This document shows positions 7,203 through 15,835 of a stretch of 64,000 bases of DNA, piece by piece; the stretch's first letter is position 1, and each line of letters opens with the position of its first letter. The position numbers and the translations under genes were made by a program. Under the pieces are notes generated by a model. It was not told where the DNA came from and made no database searches. It worked only from the letters and a program-made list of their open reading frames with translations. The DNA is from Streptomyces erythrochromogenes (GTDB lineage: Bacteria > Actinomycetota > Actinomycetes > Streptomycetales > Streptomycetaceae): positions 8,219,501 through 8,283,500 of the forward strand of contig NZ_CP108036.1 of NCBI RefSeq assembly GCF_036170895.1. Direction: 5' to 3'.

Positions 7203-8498
7203 CTAGCCCTCGTGGCCTTCGCGACCCTCGTGGCCCGCGGGCTTGTTGCCGTAGCCGTAGTGGTCGCCGGGCTTCCCGTCGTGGCCGTGGCCGTGGTGGT
7301 GGTCCGGCTTGCCGGGTCCTTCGTCGTGCCCGTTGCCCGGCCCGCCGTGCTCCGGACCGTGGTGCTCAAGGCCGTGGTCCGGGCCGCCCGGTCCACCGTG
7401 GCCCGGACCGCCGGGCCGACCGCCGTGGCCGCCGGTGACGTTGCCCCCGGTGATGGTCCCGCCGGTCGTGTTGCCGCCGGTCGTGTTGCCACCGGTGCTG
7501 TTGCCGGCCGTGTTGCCCGAGGTGTTTCCGGAGGTGTTGCCGGCGATGTTCCCCGAGGTGCCGCCGGACACGAGGTCGACGATCGGTCCGCCCAGGAGGC
7601 CGCCCCCGATCAGACCCACGGTCGTACCGGTCGTCGATCCGGCGGTCGGGGTTCCGGTGGTTCCGGTCGTCGCGCCGGTGGTGGTACCGGTGGTCGTGCC
7701 GGTCGTCGTGCCGGTGGTCGTGCCCGTGGTCGTTCCGCCGGTGGAGCACCCGCCGAGGAAGATCCGGTTGTTGTCCATCGTCACTTCGCCGTTGCGCGCC
7801 AGGGCCCGGCCTTCGATGTTCGTTCCGGTGCGCAGGAAGATCGAAGTCAGCGCCATGATGGTGCCCACGAAAGTGGTGTTGGTGTTGAGCTCCGCCGAAC
7901 TCCCGATCTGCCAGAACACGTTGCACGGCGAAGCGCCGTTCGTGAGGAGGATCCGGCTGGAGGTCGCCGTCGTCAGCGCCGCAGGAATCTGGAACACCCA
8001 GACCGCGTTGGGGTTGCCCCCGGCATTCAGGACCAGGTCACCGGTGAGTCCGACACTGCCTGCGGGGTCTCTCGTGTAAACGCCCGGAATGAGCTCTGTG
8101 GGCCCGGACGTTCCCGAGCCGATGGCCGCCGGAAGGTCGAAGTCCTCGGCCTGGCCGGCCGCGTTGTTGTACGCGATGATCAGATCGCTCTTGGCCTGGA
8201 GGGCCTGGGCATCCGCAGGGTGCACGGCGCCGAGGACCAGGCCGGGCGGGAATCCGGTGATGGCCGGGTTCGGGTGCGTCCCAAGGTCGTGGTCGATCAC
8301 CGTGGGGCCGGTGTTGGTGACTCCCTGACCTGCAAGAACGGAGTAGCTGGCGGTGGTGCCCAGAGGCACGGCTGTCGCGATGGCCAGGGCCTGCGTCGGC
8401 AATCCGGCGACCATGACAGCGGCAACCGTTACGGCGACGGCCGAGGCCAGCCAGCCGGAAAGAGTGCGGCGCTGAGCCGCTTGGATATTCAGCTTCAT
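7203..8498 (-). CDS. Secreted ice-binding-fold (DUF3494) protein with low-complexity tail
   Basis: A 431-residue exported protein. Residues 1-40 form a signal peptide (VAVTVAAVMVAGLPTQALA). Residues about 45-245 are a DUF3494 beta-solenoid of the ice-binding type: LGTTASYSVLAGQGVTNTGP, DLGTHPNP, ELIPGVYT, NAVWVFQIPAALTTATSSRI, NVFWQIGSSAELNTNTTFVG and RALARNGEVTMDNN. The tail is low complexity: Thr/Gly repeats (TTGTTTG units), then NTSGN and GGNTTGG units, then a His/Gly/Pro-rich end. In non-polar actinobacteria this fold often serves adhesion rather than ice binding, and the His-rich tail could bind metal. There is no LPXTG motif. Confidence 0.87.
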   Translation of the reverse strand: MKLNIQAAQRRTLSGWLASAVAVTVAAVMVAGLPTQALAIATAVPLGTTASYSVLAGQGVTNTGPTVIDHDLGTHPNPAITGFPPGLVLGAVHPADAQALQAKSDLIIAYNNAAGQAEDFDLPAAIGSGTSGPTELIPGVYTRDPAGSVGLTGDLVLNAGGNPNAVWVFQIPAALTTATSSRILLTNGASPCNVFWQIGSSAELNTNTTFVGTIMALTSIFLRTGTNIEGRALARNGEVTMDNNRIFLGGCSTGGTTTGTTTGTTTGTTTGTTTGATTGTTGTPTAGSTTGTTVGLIGGGLLGGPIVDLVSGGTSGNIAGNTSGNTSGNTAGNSTGGNTTGGNTTGGTITGGNVTGGHGGRPGGPGHGGPGGPDHGLEHHGPEHGGPGNGHDEGPGKPDHHHGHGHDGKPGDHYGYGNKPAGHEGREGHEG

Positions 8499-9307
8499 CG
8501 AGGGGGGCCACTTCCTGTGGGGGCCGTGGCATACCGGGCTCCTGTCCGATCGCCCGGGAAGCCTTGTCGTTGTCGCCGCATATTACGCAGCAACATTCGA
8601 GTGGCAAGAATAGGCAACGGGTAGGAGGGGGAATTACAAACATATTCGGCGTGGTGAAGCGCGATGAAAATATCAGGACTCGCCGCGCGTATCATGAGAT
8701 ATTTCCCCCCAGATGGGGCTGGATTAACTCGCCCGAGGCGGAGCCGCTCATATGGATATGCGTCGAAACCGGCTGCGCGTGAGACGTGCCGCCAGGAGGG
8801 TGATTTCCGGAGCCGGGTGGAGAGTGGGCGTGCCGATCGATCTTCCTGCAATTCATACGTCTTGGATCGGCGGTGCGTGCGCTCCATTTTTGTGCAACTC
8901 GAACACCGGCCTTGTCGAATTGGTGAGCGATGCCTGTTCTGTCTGATCGAGCGTGAGTTCATTCGCAGGTGACTTCCGGCCCCTTTTCGTCTCCGGCGAC
9001 ACCCGGCGGCCGGCTCGCACCACCCGACGCAGCCGGAGCCCGAAGCCGGAAGAGGTCTCGCCATGGACGGCGTCGTGGGTGCGCCACTCCCAGAAGGCGG
9101 GCCCGGCGCCGGAACCCTGACGACGCCTCCGCAGCGGGTTTGGCGGATAAGCAGTCGTTTCCGTCGGATAGGTGGAGGGGCGTGGCATTCGGGTGAATTC
9201 TGCTTGGGCTGTGCACGCCGTTGAGCCGGCGCCACGTGACACTCGAGCGGGCCCGTTGATCATTCCGCGGCGCATGCGTTCACCCGGGCCCGGCCGCGGC
9301 GATTTCC
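8499..9307. other. Long divergent intergenic region, locally AT-richer
   Basis: An 809-base gap between the divergent ice-binding gene and the DUF5753 regulator. From roughly 8560 to 8960 the base composition is visibly lower in GC than the flanks, with tracts such as GGGGAATTACAAACATATTC. Frames here show no recognisable family and no credible ribosome sites. It must hold the promoters of both flanking genes; I could not place them confidently. Confidence 0.5.
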
Positions 9308-10225
9308 GTGACTGACAGACAGTCCCGAACCGGAGGTAGACCGCCCGTGGCGGTGAACGGAAACCCGACCATCAGGCGACGCCGTCTGGGGGCGGAGCTG
9401 CGCCGACTTCGTCTGGCCCGCGGCCTGACCAGCACGCAGGTGGCTCAACACCTGTTGATCTCCCAGCCCAAGGTCAGCCATTTGGAGAACGGCCGCCGTG
9501 CCATCAGCCCGCGCGACGTCCGGGACTTGTGCGGCCTGTATCACGTCAGGGACCAGCAAGTCATCGACTCGTTGATGGAGATGGCCGGCGAAGCGAACCG
9601 GCAAGGCTGGTGGGTCGCCTGCGGAAAAGTGCCGTACGCCGTCTACATCGGCATGGAGACCGCAGCCGCTGCTGTTCGCTCCTACGAACCCCTGGTGATC
9701 CCAGGCCTGCTGCAAACACCCGCCTACGCGTCAGCGGTTATCGCGGAAACGATCCCTCTCGCCACGGAGGAGCAGATCGCCGTGCGCCTTGAGGTACGGC
9801 TGCGCCGTCAGTCCCGCGTCCACCACCCGGCCCGGTCCATCCGTCTGGAGGTCGTGCTGGACGAATCAGCACTGCGCCGAGTGGTCGGCAGCCCCGAGAT
9901 CATGCGCGAGCAGCTCGAGTACCTGAACCGCCTCGGCGAGCAGCCGCACATCACCGTGCAGGTCCTCCCGCACAGCGCGGGAGCCCATCCTGGAATCTTG
10001 GGACAGTTCACCATCCTCGACTTCCCGGACACTGCCACGGGGACGGTCTATCTGGAGCGTTTCACCAGCGACCTCTACCTGGAGAAACGATCCGACGTGC
10101 GGCACTACGGCGCCATGTTCGACCGGGTTCAGGCCCAGGCCCTGAACCCGGAGCTCACCCGCCGCTTCATCACCCGCGCCGCCCAGGAGCTGCCGGCCGC
10201 CGCAACGCTGCCTGCCCCGCCGTGA
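9308..10225 (+). CDS. XRE-family regulator with DUF5753 domain
   Basis: A 305-residue transcription regulator. Residues about 22-75 are a helix-turn-helix of the XRE type (LRRLRLARGLTSTQVAQHLL, ISQPKVSHLENGRR). The remainder is the DUF5753 sensor/partner domain, marked by FYEPLVIPGLLQTPAYA-like sequence (here SYEPLVIPGLLQTPAYASAV) and QVLPHSAGAHPGILGQFTIL. These regulators normally pair with a small DUF397 protein encoded next door in Streptomyces, but none is present here. The GTG at 9308 gives MTDRQS; a GTG at about 9348 is an alternative. Confidence 0.9.
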   Translation: MTDRQSRTGGRPPVAVNGNPTIRRRRLGAELRRLRLARGLTSTQVAQHLLISQPKVSHLENGRRAISPRDVRDLCGLYHVRDQQVIDSLMEMAGEANRQGWWVACGKVPYAVYIGMETAAAAVRSYEPLVIPGLLQTPAYASAVIAETIPLATEEQIAVRLEVRLRRQSRVHHPARSIRLEVVLDESALRRVVGSPEIMREQLEYLNRLGEQPHITVQVLPHSAGAHPGILGQFTILDFPDTATGTVYLERFTSDLYLEKRSDVRHYGAMFDRVQAQALNPELTRRFITRAAQELPAAATLPAPP

Positions 10226-10267
10226 TCGGCGCGCAGGATTCCCCCCACCCGGGGCAGGGCCCTACCG

Positions 10268-10296
10268 CGGTCAGGGGCACCATCGGCCCCTGACCG
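10268..10296. terminator. Bidirectional hairpin terminator between convergent genes
   Basis: A perfect 11-bp stem (10268-10278 with 10286-10296) and a 7-base loop, placed between the stop of the DUF5753 regulator (10225) and the stop of the kinase gene (10318). Its position suits termination from both sides. Confidence 0.75.
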
Positions 10297-10317
10297 TACC
10301 GTCGGCGTTCGGACGCC

Positions 10318-12381
10318 TCAGCGCCAGGAGGGATGCCCCTCGGCGGCAGCGCCGGTGGTGAGGGTCCGCTCGCCGGTCTTGTCCGCGCGCGCGGCCCAGA
10401 TCACGGGCTTCTCGTACGGGCCGCGGACGAAGGCCACCCAGGTGCCGTCGGCGGACCAGGCGGGGTCCATCTCATGGGCGCCGGTGGCGACGAGTTCACG
10501 ATCGGCACTGCCGTCGGCGGCCACGAGGCGGATGTCGCCCTGAGTGCCCGTGCCGTAGGTCCCGGCCGTGTAGGCGAAGGTGGTGCCGTCGGGTGACCAC
10601 ACCGGGTCGAGTGCCGGATGGGGCAGCCGGGTCACCTGCTGCGGGGCGCGGTTCGGGTCGGCGGGGTCGACCACGTGGATCTGCCAGTTCTCGGGTTCTG
10701 TCTGCAGGCAGACCGCGATGCTCTTGCCGTCCGGTGACCACGCGGGATCCTCGACCGGGCCCCGGCCCGACGTGAGCTGGCGAGTCGTGCCGTCGGCGAC
10801 GCCGACGACGAACAGCTGCTGTACGCCGTCCTTGTTGCGCAGCACGGCGAGCCGGCTGCCGTCCGGCGACCAGGACACCCGGCCGCCGGCGACGGAGGTG
10901 ATCCGCCGCGCGTTCGAACCGTCGGCGTTGGCGGTCCACACGGCCGTGCCCTCGGAGGTGGTGCGGGTGAACGCGAACGACCTGCGGTCAGGGGACCACT
11001 GGGGCAAGGTGTCGCACGCGCCTGCGCCCCCGGCGATGAGCTGCACGGGCTTCTCCGCAGCGGCGTCCCGGCGGGCGATGACGCTGTGGCACGTCCCGGG
11101 CCAGCCCGGGGCGGTGTCCTGCCGGATCAGCAGGGGATCGGCCGGGAACGCGGCAGGGGTGGGGGCGGATCCGGTGGGTGTGGTGGCGGGGGGCTTGGCG
11201 TTGTCCCGGGCCGAATCCTTCCAGGGCTGCCACACGAACAGGCCGCCGGCCGCGAGCGACGTCACGAGCAACGCGGCCACCACTGCGCGGCGACGCCGGG
11301 ACTTCCCCGAAACCGGCTGCGACTGGGGCACCTGGGGCACCTGCGCAGGGACGGGGGTGGGGGAGAGGCGCGCGGCGGGGCCGGTCACGGTGCGCGACTG
11401 CTCGGTACGGGGCTCCGCCACAGCGGGCGGGGCGGCGTCCGGTACGGGGAGATCCGGTGCGGGGAGATCCGGTGCGGTTTCCGACGGGCTGTCCGGCGTG
11501 GTGGGACGCACCGCCGGCTCCGGGGGCGGCAGCAGCTGCGTCGCCGCCTCCGGCAGCCAGGAGCCACCGTCCGGGTGGCGGACGGTCAGAGCGTCGAGGA
11601 AGGCGGCCGGGGTGGGTCTTGCAGCCGGGTCCTTGGACAGGCAGGCGGCGATGGCCTCGCGGAGTTCACCGGGCACCGCGGTCAGGTCCGGCTCCTCGTA
11701 GACGACCTTGTAGTGCCTGGCCGCGGACGGGCCGTCGCCGAAGGGGGTGCCGCCCGCGGCCTGCGTGAGCACCACCCCCAGAGCGAACATGTCGACCGCA
11801 GGGGTGACCGCCCCACCGCCGGTGAGCTGTTCGGGTGCCAGGAATCCCGGCGTGCCGACCTGCAGGCCGGTCTGGGTCAGGGACGTTCCGTCCAGAGCGC
11901 GTGCGATGCCGAAATCGATGACACGCGGCCCGTCCTCCGCGACGATGATGTTGGCGGGCTTGAGATCGCGGTGGATGACGCCCGCTCGGTGGATCGCCTC
12001 CAGCGCCTCGGCCAGCCCGGCGGCCAGGACGGTGAGCGTGTCCAGGGGCAGCGATCCGACGCGCGCGAGTACTGCTTGAAGGGTGGGACCGGGTACGAAG
12101 GCCGTCACCAGCCACGCCGGATCGCCGTCCGGGTCGGCGTCGACCACCGGCGCGGTGTGGAAGCCGCCGACACGCCGCGCGGCCGCGACCTCGTCGGCGA
12201 ACCTGCGCTTGAACCCGGGCTCGGTGCTCAGCTCGGGACGTACGACCTTGACGGCGACCGCACGGCCGGACTGGGAGCGGCCCAGGTAGACCACGCCCAT
12301 GCCCCCCTGGCCGAGCCGCCCCACCAGCCGGTACCGGCCGTCGCCGAGCGAGGTGGGATCGCCCGTTTCGAGCGGCTTCAT
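10318..12381 (-). CDS. Membrane Ser/Thr protein kinase with TolB-like beta-propeller sensor
   Basis: A 687-residue PknB-type kinase. Kinase domain about residues 15-280: glycine loop GRLGQGGMGVVYLG, ATP-binding Lys45, catalytic loop HRDLKPAN with Asp139, DFG at 156-158 and the activation segment ending GTPGFLAPEQ. A Pro/Ala-rich linker leads to one membrane span (AVVAALLVTSLAAGGLFVW), then an extracellular part with WD40-like/TolB repeats (WSPDRRSFAF, WSPDGSRLAV, WSPDGKSIAV, WSPDGTTFAY, WSADGTWVAF). I chose ATG 12381 because GGGGGA lies just upstream; the GTG six codons earlier is less likely. The propeller probably senses a ligand or cell-wall component. Confidence 0.92.
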   Translation of the reverse strand: MKPLETGDPTSLGDGRYRLVGRLGQGGMGVVYLGRSQSGRAVAVKVVRPELSTEPGFKRRFADEVAAARRVGGFHTAPVVDADPDGDPAWLVTAFVPGPTLQAVLARVGSLPLDTLTVLAAGLAEALEAIHRAGVIHRDLKPANIIVAEDGPRVIDFGIARALDGTSLTQTGLQVGTPGFLAPEQLTGGGAVTPAVDMFALGVVLTQAAGGTPFGDGPSAARHYKVVYEEPDLTAVPGELREAIAACLSKDPAARPTPAAFLDALTVRHPDGGSWLPEAATQLLPPPEPAVRPTTPDSPSETAPDLPAPDLPVPDAAPPAVAEPRTEQSRTVTGPAARLSPTPVPAQVPQVPQSQPVSGKSRRRRAVVAALLVTSLAAGGLFVWQPWKDSARDNAKPPATTPTGSAPTPAAFPADPLLIRQDTAPGWPGTCHSVIARRDAAAEKPVQLIAGGAGACDTLPQWSPDRRSFAFTRTTSEGTAVWTANADGSNARRITSVAGGRVSWSPDGSRLAVLRNKDGVQQLFVVGVADGTTRQLTSGRGPVEDPAWSPDGKSIAVCLQTEPENWQIHVVDPADPNRAPQQVTRLPHPALDPVWSPDGTTFAYTAGTYGTGTQGDIRLVAADGSADRELVATGAHEMDPAWSADGTWVAFVRGPYEKPVIWAARADKTGERTLTTGAAAEGHPSWR

Positions 12382-12607
12382 ATGTCCCCCGTACTTCACA
12401 CCTTGCGCAATGAACAGCCTCTCCTTACCTGTCGTGTCGACCAGCAGTCAAGCGAGGCCCTCGCGCGGGAGGACGAGGGTGCCTTCAGCAGTCCGCCCCC
12501 GCGGTCGCCGGAGCGGCCCTTGCGGCCGGCGGCCGTGGGCGTCGATGCTGCGCCGCCCATGTGCGGAGTTCCTGGTCGCGGGGCGGGTGTTGAGGCGAGC
12601 GGCGGGT

Positions 12608-12841
12608 TCACGGGCGGGGATGCTCCTGGTCCTCCTGGTCGCGTGCATGCTCTTCCGGGGTCTGCCAGGAGTCCTCGCGGCCCCGCGCGACAGGGTTCTG
12701 GTCGGCGGGCGGTGCCTCCCGGCGCCTGCGCCGGCTCCCGTACCAGAAGGCACCGATCAGAAGGACGACCAGGACCACTCCGGCGAGGATGAGGAAGAGT
12801 GAGGCCTGGCCTTCGGCCGCTAGCGTTTCGATGGCTGTCAT
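12608..12841 (-). CDS. DUF6479 small membrane protein
   Basis: A 77-residue protein with one membrane helix (LFLILAGVVLVVLLIGAFWYG) followed by a basic stop-transfer run (SRRRRR) and an acidic, Gln-rich cytoplasmic tail. This matches the DUF6479 family of Streptomyces, of unknown function. It stands alone, 226 bases upstream of the kinase start on the same strand; the interval holds no recognisable gene. Confidence 0.75.
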   Translation of the reverse strand: MTAIETLAAEGQASLFLILAGVVLVVLLIGAFWYGSRRRRREAPPADQNPVARGREDSWQTPEEHARDQEDQEHPRP

Positions 12842-12951
12842 GCGCGGCCCCTACCCGCGATCCACGGACATACCGGACGCCGAGCGGGTTTATATCGGTT
12901 GGTGCGGATGTGAGGTCCCATGGTGACCCCGGGCCCGACGGCGCCGCCTTC

Positions 12952-13488
12952 TCAGGTGAGGGCCTCTGCCGCGGGCACGACGCGTGCCGCCATGTTGACC
13001 TCCATCATGCTCAGGGCGGCGCCGGCCAGGTCCGCGTGGATGTGGGCGACGGCATCGCGGGCGATGGTGACCCTCAGGTGCCTGATGTGGGCGTCGAGCG
13101 CGGAGTACAGCACGCACTGTTCCGTCACCTGCCCGCACAGTACGAGGTGGCTGACGCCCAGTGTTCCCAGCAGGTACGCGAGGGGCGTTTCGTAGAAGGC
13201 GGAGTGGCGTGCCTTGACGATGAAGTAGGAATCCGCGTCGGGGCGCACGGGTTCGACCAGGTCGGCACGGGGGCCGGCCAGGGCGGCTTGCAGGATTTCC
13301 CCGTGGTGGGAACGCCATTTCCCGAAGTTGTCGTTGGCGTAGATGACCGGCAGCCCCCGTCGGCGTGCTTCCTCCAGCAGGCGGACCACGGAGGGCAGGG
13401 CCTGCTCGACGGAGGGGACCAGTTCATCCGCGTCCTGATGGTCGTACGTGTTCAGCATGTCGATGATGACAAGAGCGGTCTTCGCCAT
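12952..13488 (-). CDS. Isochorismatase-family cysteine hydrolase
   Basis: A 178-residue soluble enzyme of the isochorismatase-like superfamily, which hydrolyses amides or vinyl ethers through an Asp-Lys-Cys triad. The triad residues are visible: Asp in LVIIDMLNTY, Lys in FIVKARHSAFYETPL and Cys in CGQVTEQCVLYSALDAH. The substrate cannot be told; nicotinamidase-like or N-carbamoyl hydrolases are possible. I start at ATG 13488 (MAKTALVIID), with GGGAG ten bases upstream; a GTG three codons earlier is possible. No operon partner is evident. Confidence 0.88.
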   Translation of the reverse strand: MAKTALVIIDMLNTYDHQDADELVPSVEQALPSVVRLLEEARRRGLPVIYANDNFGKWRSHHGEILQAALAGPRADLVEPVRPDADSYFIVKARHSAFYETPLAYLLGTLGVSHLVLCGQVTEQCVLYSALDAHIRHLRVTIARDAVAHIHADLAGAALSMMEVNMAARVVPAAEALT

Positions 13489-13645
13489 GCTCCCCACGCT
13501 CCCAGAAGTGCCTGGCGGCGAGCCGGTGACACGAGCGGCATGGCCTCTTCTGCACCCGGGTCCGGGCCGAGGTCGGCGGGGAACCGGTCCCGTGTGCGGT
13601 GTTCGCCCGGCGGGCGCGTCAGCGGGTGGTCAGGTTCCTGCTCCT

Positions 13646-13984
13646 TCACTCGGAGGCGGATGCGCGGTGGCCGGCGCCGTTGCTGCCGTTGGGGTGCAGG
13701 ACGACCTTGGTCCAGCCGTCGTCGCGGTTGTCGACGTGCTCGTACGCCGAGGACGCCTCGTCCAGGCTGAGTTCGTGGGAGACGAGGAAGCCGGGCTCGG
13801 CCTTGCCGCCGGCGATCAGGTCGCGCAGGGCCCGGTGGTAGCGCTTGACGGGTGCCTGGCCGGTGGCGATGCGCAGGCCCTTGAACCAGAGCATGCCGAA
13901 ACCCAGCGGTACCTTCCCCTGGGCTTCGAGCTCGCCCTGGGCCTCGGCGCCTCCGTCGATGTCGGCGCGATCTTTCGCGACCGG
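13646..13984 (-). pseudogene. Zinc-dependent alcohol dehydrogenase, C-terminal remnant
   Basis: The minus strand reads continuously from about 13984 (AKDRADIDGGAEAQGELEAQ) through LGFGMLWFKGLRIATGQAPV and KRYHRALRDLIAGGKAEPGF to SHELSLDEASSAYEHVDNRD, then the DGWTKVVLHPN end. That is the final third of a formaldehyde-dehydrogenase-like MDR alcohol dehydrogenase. The catalytic zinc and NAD-binding domains, normally about 280 residues upstream, are absent: homology ends at about 13985 and the HATPase gene's stop begins at 13995. The internal ATG at 13894 could make an 82-residue peptide, but it would be inactive. Confidence 0.75.
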
Positions 13985-13994
13985 CCTACAGGGT

Positions 13995-14390
13995 CTACCA
14001 AGGGGAGCGGGCGCAGATGGTCTTGCCGCCCTCCGGGGTGGGCTCGATGCGGACGTGGGTGGTGAGGGTGCCGATCAGGAGCCATCCCCAGCCGCCGGAT
14101 CCGTCCGTGTGCGGCGGCCGCGGGCGGGGCCGCCGGGGGCTTGTGTCGGTGACACGGATCTCGAGGTGATCGCCGCGCAGTTCCAGGTGGAGGGCGCAGG
14201 GTCCCCCGGTGTAACGGAGGGCGTTGGTGACGAGCTCGGTGACGACCAGGAGGACGCTGTCTGCGTGCGAGGGCTGGGCAGGGGGCCTGACCTGTGCGGC
14301 TTGGTGGAGGAAGGCGCGGGTGGCGTCGCGTGCGGCTGTGGTGGGCTGACCGGTGCGGCACACGGGCTGATCAAGGACGGGTGCGGCCAT
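13995..14390 (-). CDS. HATPase_c anti-sigma-type ATP-binding protein
   Basis: A 131-residue single-domain GHKL protein of the RsbW/SpoIIAB class, which in related systems binds a sigma factor and phosphorylates a STAS antagonist. The N box is LLVVTELVTNALRYTGG and the ADP-lid Asp is in RVTDTSPRRP; the G box is short (GSGGWGWLLIG). ATG 14390 has an excellent AGGAGG ribosome site 4 bases upstream, so the long upstream extension of this frame is rejected. The neighbouring minus-strand gene encodes a SpoIIE-type phosphatase, which fits a shared partner-switch role. Confidence 0.9.
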   Translation of the reverse strand: MAAPVLDQPVCRTGQPTTAARDATRAFLHQAAQVRPPAQPSHADSVLLVVTELVTNALRYTGGPCALHLELRGDHLEIRVTDTSPRRPRPRPPHTDGSGGWGWLLIGTLTTHVRIEPTPEGGKTICARSPW

Positions 14391-14533
14391 GGGGCCTCCT
14401 TTCGCGGGTGGACCTACACAGCGCCTGCCCCGTCTACGGCAAAAGACCCGCTCTGTCCCCACACGGTCCGTTCTGGAGAACCCGCTGCGGTGACGGCGCG
14501 ATGCGGCGCAGCCGGGTGGGGAAACGTTGGCCG

Positions 14534-15835
14534 TCATCTCCCTGACGGCCGCGAGGCGTCGGTGAGGTCGGCGCCTGTGGCGGCGTCGCGCCGGGAGGTG
14601 CCGACGCCGTGCCAATCCAGGCACATGACGGTCGCGTCGTCGTCCAGGCAGTCGTCGCTGGCGTCGACGATGGCCCCGATGAGGGTACGGGCGGCCTCGC
14701 GGGGATGCAGCGCGCGGGTGCGCAGGATCAGGTCCGCCAGGTCGAGGCTCTCGGCGTTGCGCTCCAGCATGCCGTCCGTCAACATCACCAGCCGGTCACC
14801 GGGCCGCAGGTCCAGCGACTGCACCTGGTAGGTGTTGGCGGGGGAGGCCCGGAGGCTGAGACCGAACGGCGCATCGACTTCGGGAACGATCTCCTGCACC
14901 TCCCCGTCGCGCATCCGCAGCGGCCAGGGGTGCCCGGCATTGACGAATTCGGTCGTGCCGTCGAGCAGGCTGATGCGCAGCAGTTGGCCGGTGACGTAGC
15001 CCTGGTGGCCGTGATCGTGCATGGCCTGGTCGGCCTGGCGGGCCTGTTCCGCGAGGTCCTCACCCGCCCGCCGGGCCCGCCGCAGGGCGCCCACCACCAG
15101 TGTGGCCAGCAGCGCAGCGTCGACGTCGTGGCCCATGGCGTCGGTCACGGAGAGCTGGACCGTATCCCGGTCGATCACGTAGTCGAAGGTGTCGCCCCCC
15201 ACGTGATCGGCGGGTTCCAGCGCTCCCGCTACCGCGAACTGTGCCGCCTCGCAGGCCAGTGATGCCGGGAGCAGCCGGTGCTGGATCTCGGCGGCCAGGC
15301 TCAGCGGCTTGGTGCGCCGGCCCCACTGGTACACGTCGGTGTGGGACCGGTTCGCGATGACGATGTACGCCAGCGCGTGCGCGGTCTCGCCGATCTCCCG
15401 CATCACCTGCGCGCCCGGTGCCGCGGGCAGGAACAGTTCGAGGAGCCCGATGGCGTCCCCGCGGCTGGTCACCGGCGCGACGACCCGCACCAGCTCACTC
15501 CCGCCCCTGTCCTCCACCCTCGGCCGCTGGCTGCGGATCACGTCGTCGTACAGGGTGCCCCGCAGCCGGATGCGCCGGGCCGGCTCACCGGTCTCGACGC
15601 TGCCCGCAGCGCCCAGCCGCACGACCGAGCTGCCGGTGAAGTCGGTGATCAGGAACGACACCGACGCGGCCCCGAGGTGTTCCTTGAGCATGCGCGCGAC
15701 CACGTCGAGTGACTCGACGGGTGCCGCGGCCTCCGCCGCTTCCAAGGTCCCCGCCAAGGTCATTGCCCTGACCCGCCGGCTTCCGCCCGCGGGCGGGCGA
15801 GAGGCCCGCCCGTCGTCCGGCTCTCCTGCGGTCAC
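14534..15835 (-). CDS. SpoIIE-type PP2C phosphatase with N-terminal GAF-like domain
   Basis: A 433-residue serine phosphatase. Residues about 35-165 look like a GAF sensor (ARMLKEHLGAASVSFLITDF, then GDAIGLLELFLPA). Residues about 190-410 are the PP2C/SpoIIE domain with metal-binding acidic motifs VGGDTFDYV, VTDAMGHDVDAALLATL, MLTDGMLER and DDATVMCLDW. The role is to dephosphorylate a STAS antagonist and so free a sigma factor. The GTG at 15835 has AAGGGG six bases upstream. The gene ends 144 bases before the HATPase start at 14390, giving a phosphatase/kinase pair. Confidence 0.9.
   Translation of the reverse strand: MTAGEPDDGRASRPPAGGSRRVRAMTLAGTLEAAEAAAPVESLDVVARMLKEHLGAASVSFLITDFTGSSVVRLGAAGSVETGEPARRIRLRGTLYDDVIRSQRPRVEDRGGSELVRVVAPVTSRGDAIGLLELFLPAAPGAQVMREIGETAHALAYIVIANRSHTDVYQWGRRTKPLSLAAEIQHRLLPASLACEAAQFAVAGALEPADHVGGDTFDYVIDRDTVQLSVTDAMGHDVDAALLATLVVGALRRARRAGEDLAEQARQADQAMHDHGHQGYVTGQLLRISLLDGTTEFVNAGHPWPLRMRDGEVQEIVPEVDAPFGLSLRASPANTYQVQSLDLRPGDRLVMLTDGMLERNAESLDLADLILRTRALHPREAARTLIGAIVDASDDCLDDDATVMCLDWHGVGTSRRDAATGADLTDASRPSGR

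Noticed and set aside
7640..7745. Tandem repeat as a possible CRISPR or origin element
   Set aside because: It is coding: short Thr/Gly codon repeats within the ice-binding protein tail.
7176..8624. Plus-strand frame of 482 codons opposite the ice-binding gene
   Set aside because: It mirrors the low-complexity tail and solenoid codons and has no family resemblance; the minus strand has a signal peptide and a complete DUF3494 domain.
8495..9235. Minus-strand frame of 246 codons in the gap upstream of the ice-binding gene
   Set aside because: No ribosome site, Arg/Pro-rich and AT-richer composition, no recognised motif; it overlaps the start of the ice-binding gene.
11086..12792. Plus-strand frame of 568 codons opposite the Ser/Thr kinase
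   Set aside because: Antisense shadow; the kinase motifs and propeller repeats on the minus strand are unambiguous.
12842..12910. SigB-type promoter (GTAT, 13 bases, GGGTAG) upstream of the DUF6479 gene
   Set aside because: The spacer is shorter than the usual 14-16 bases and the -10-like box lies only about 10 bases from the start codon.
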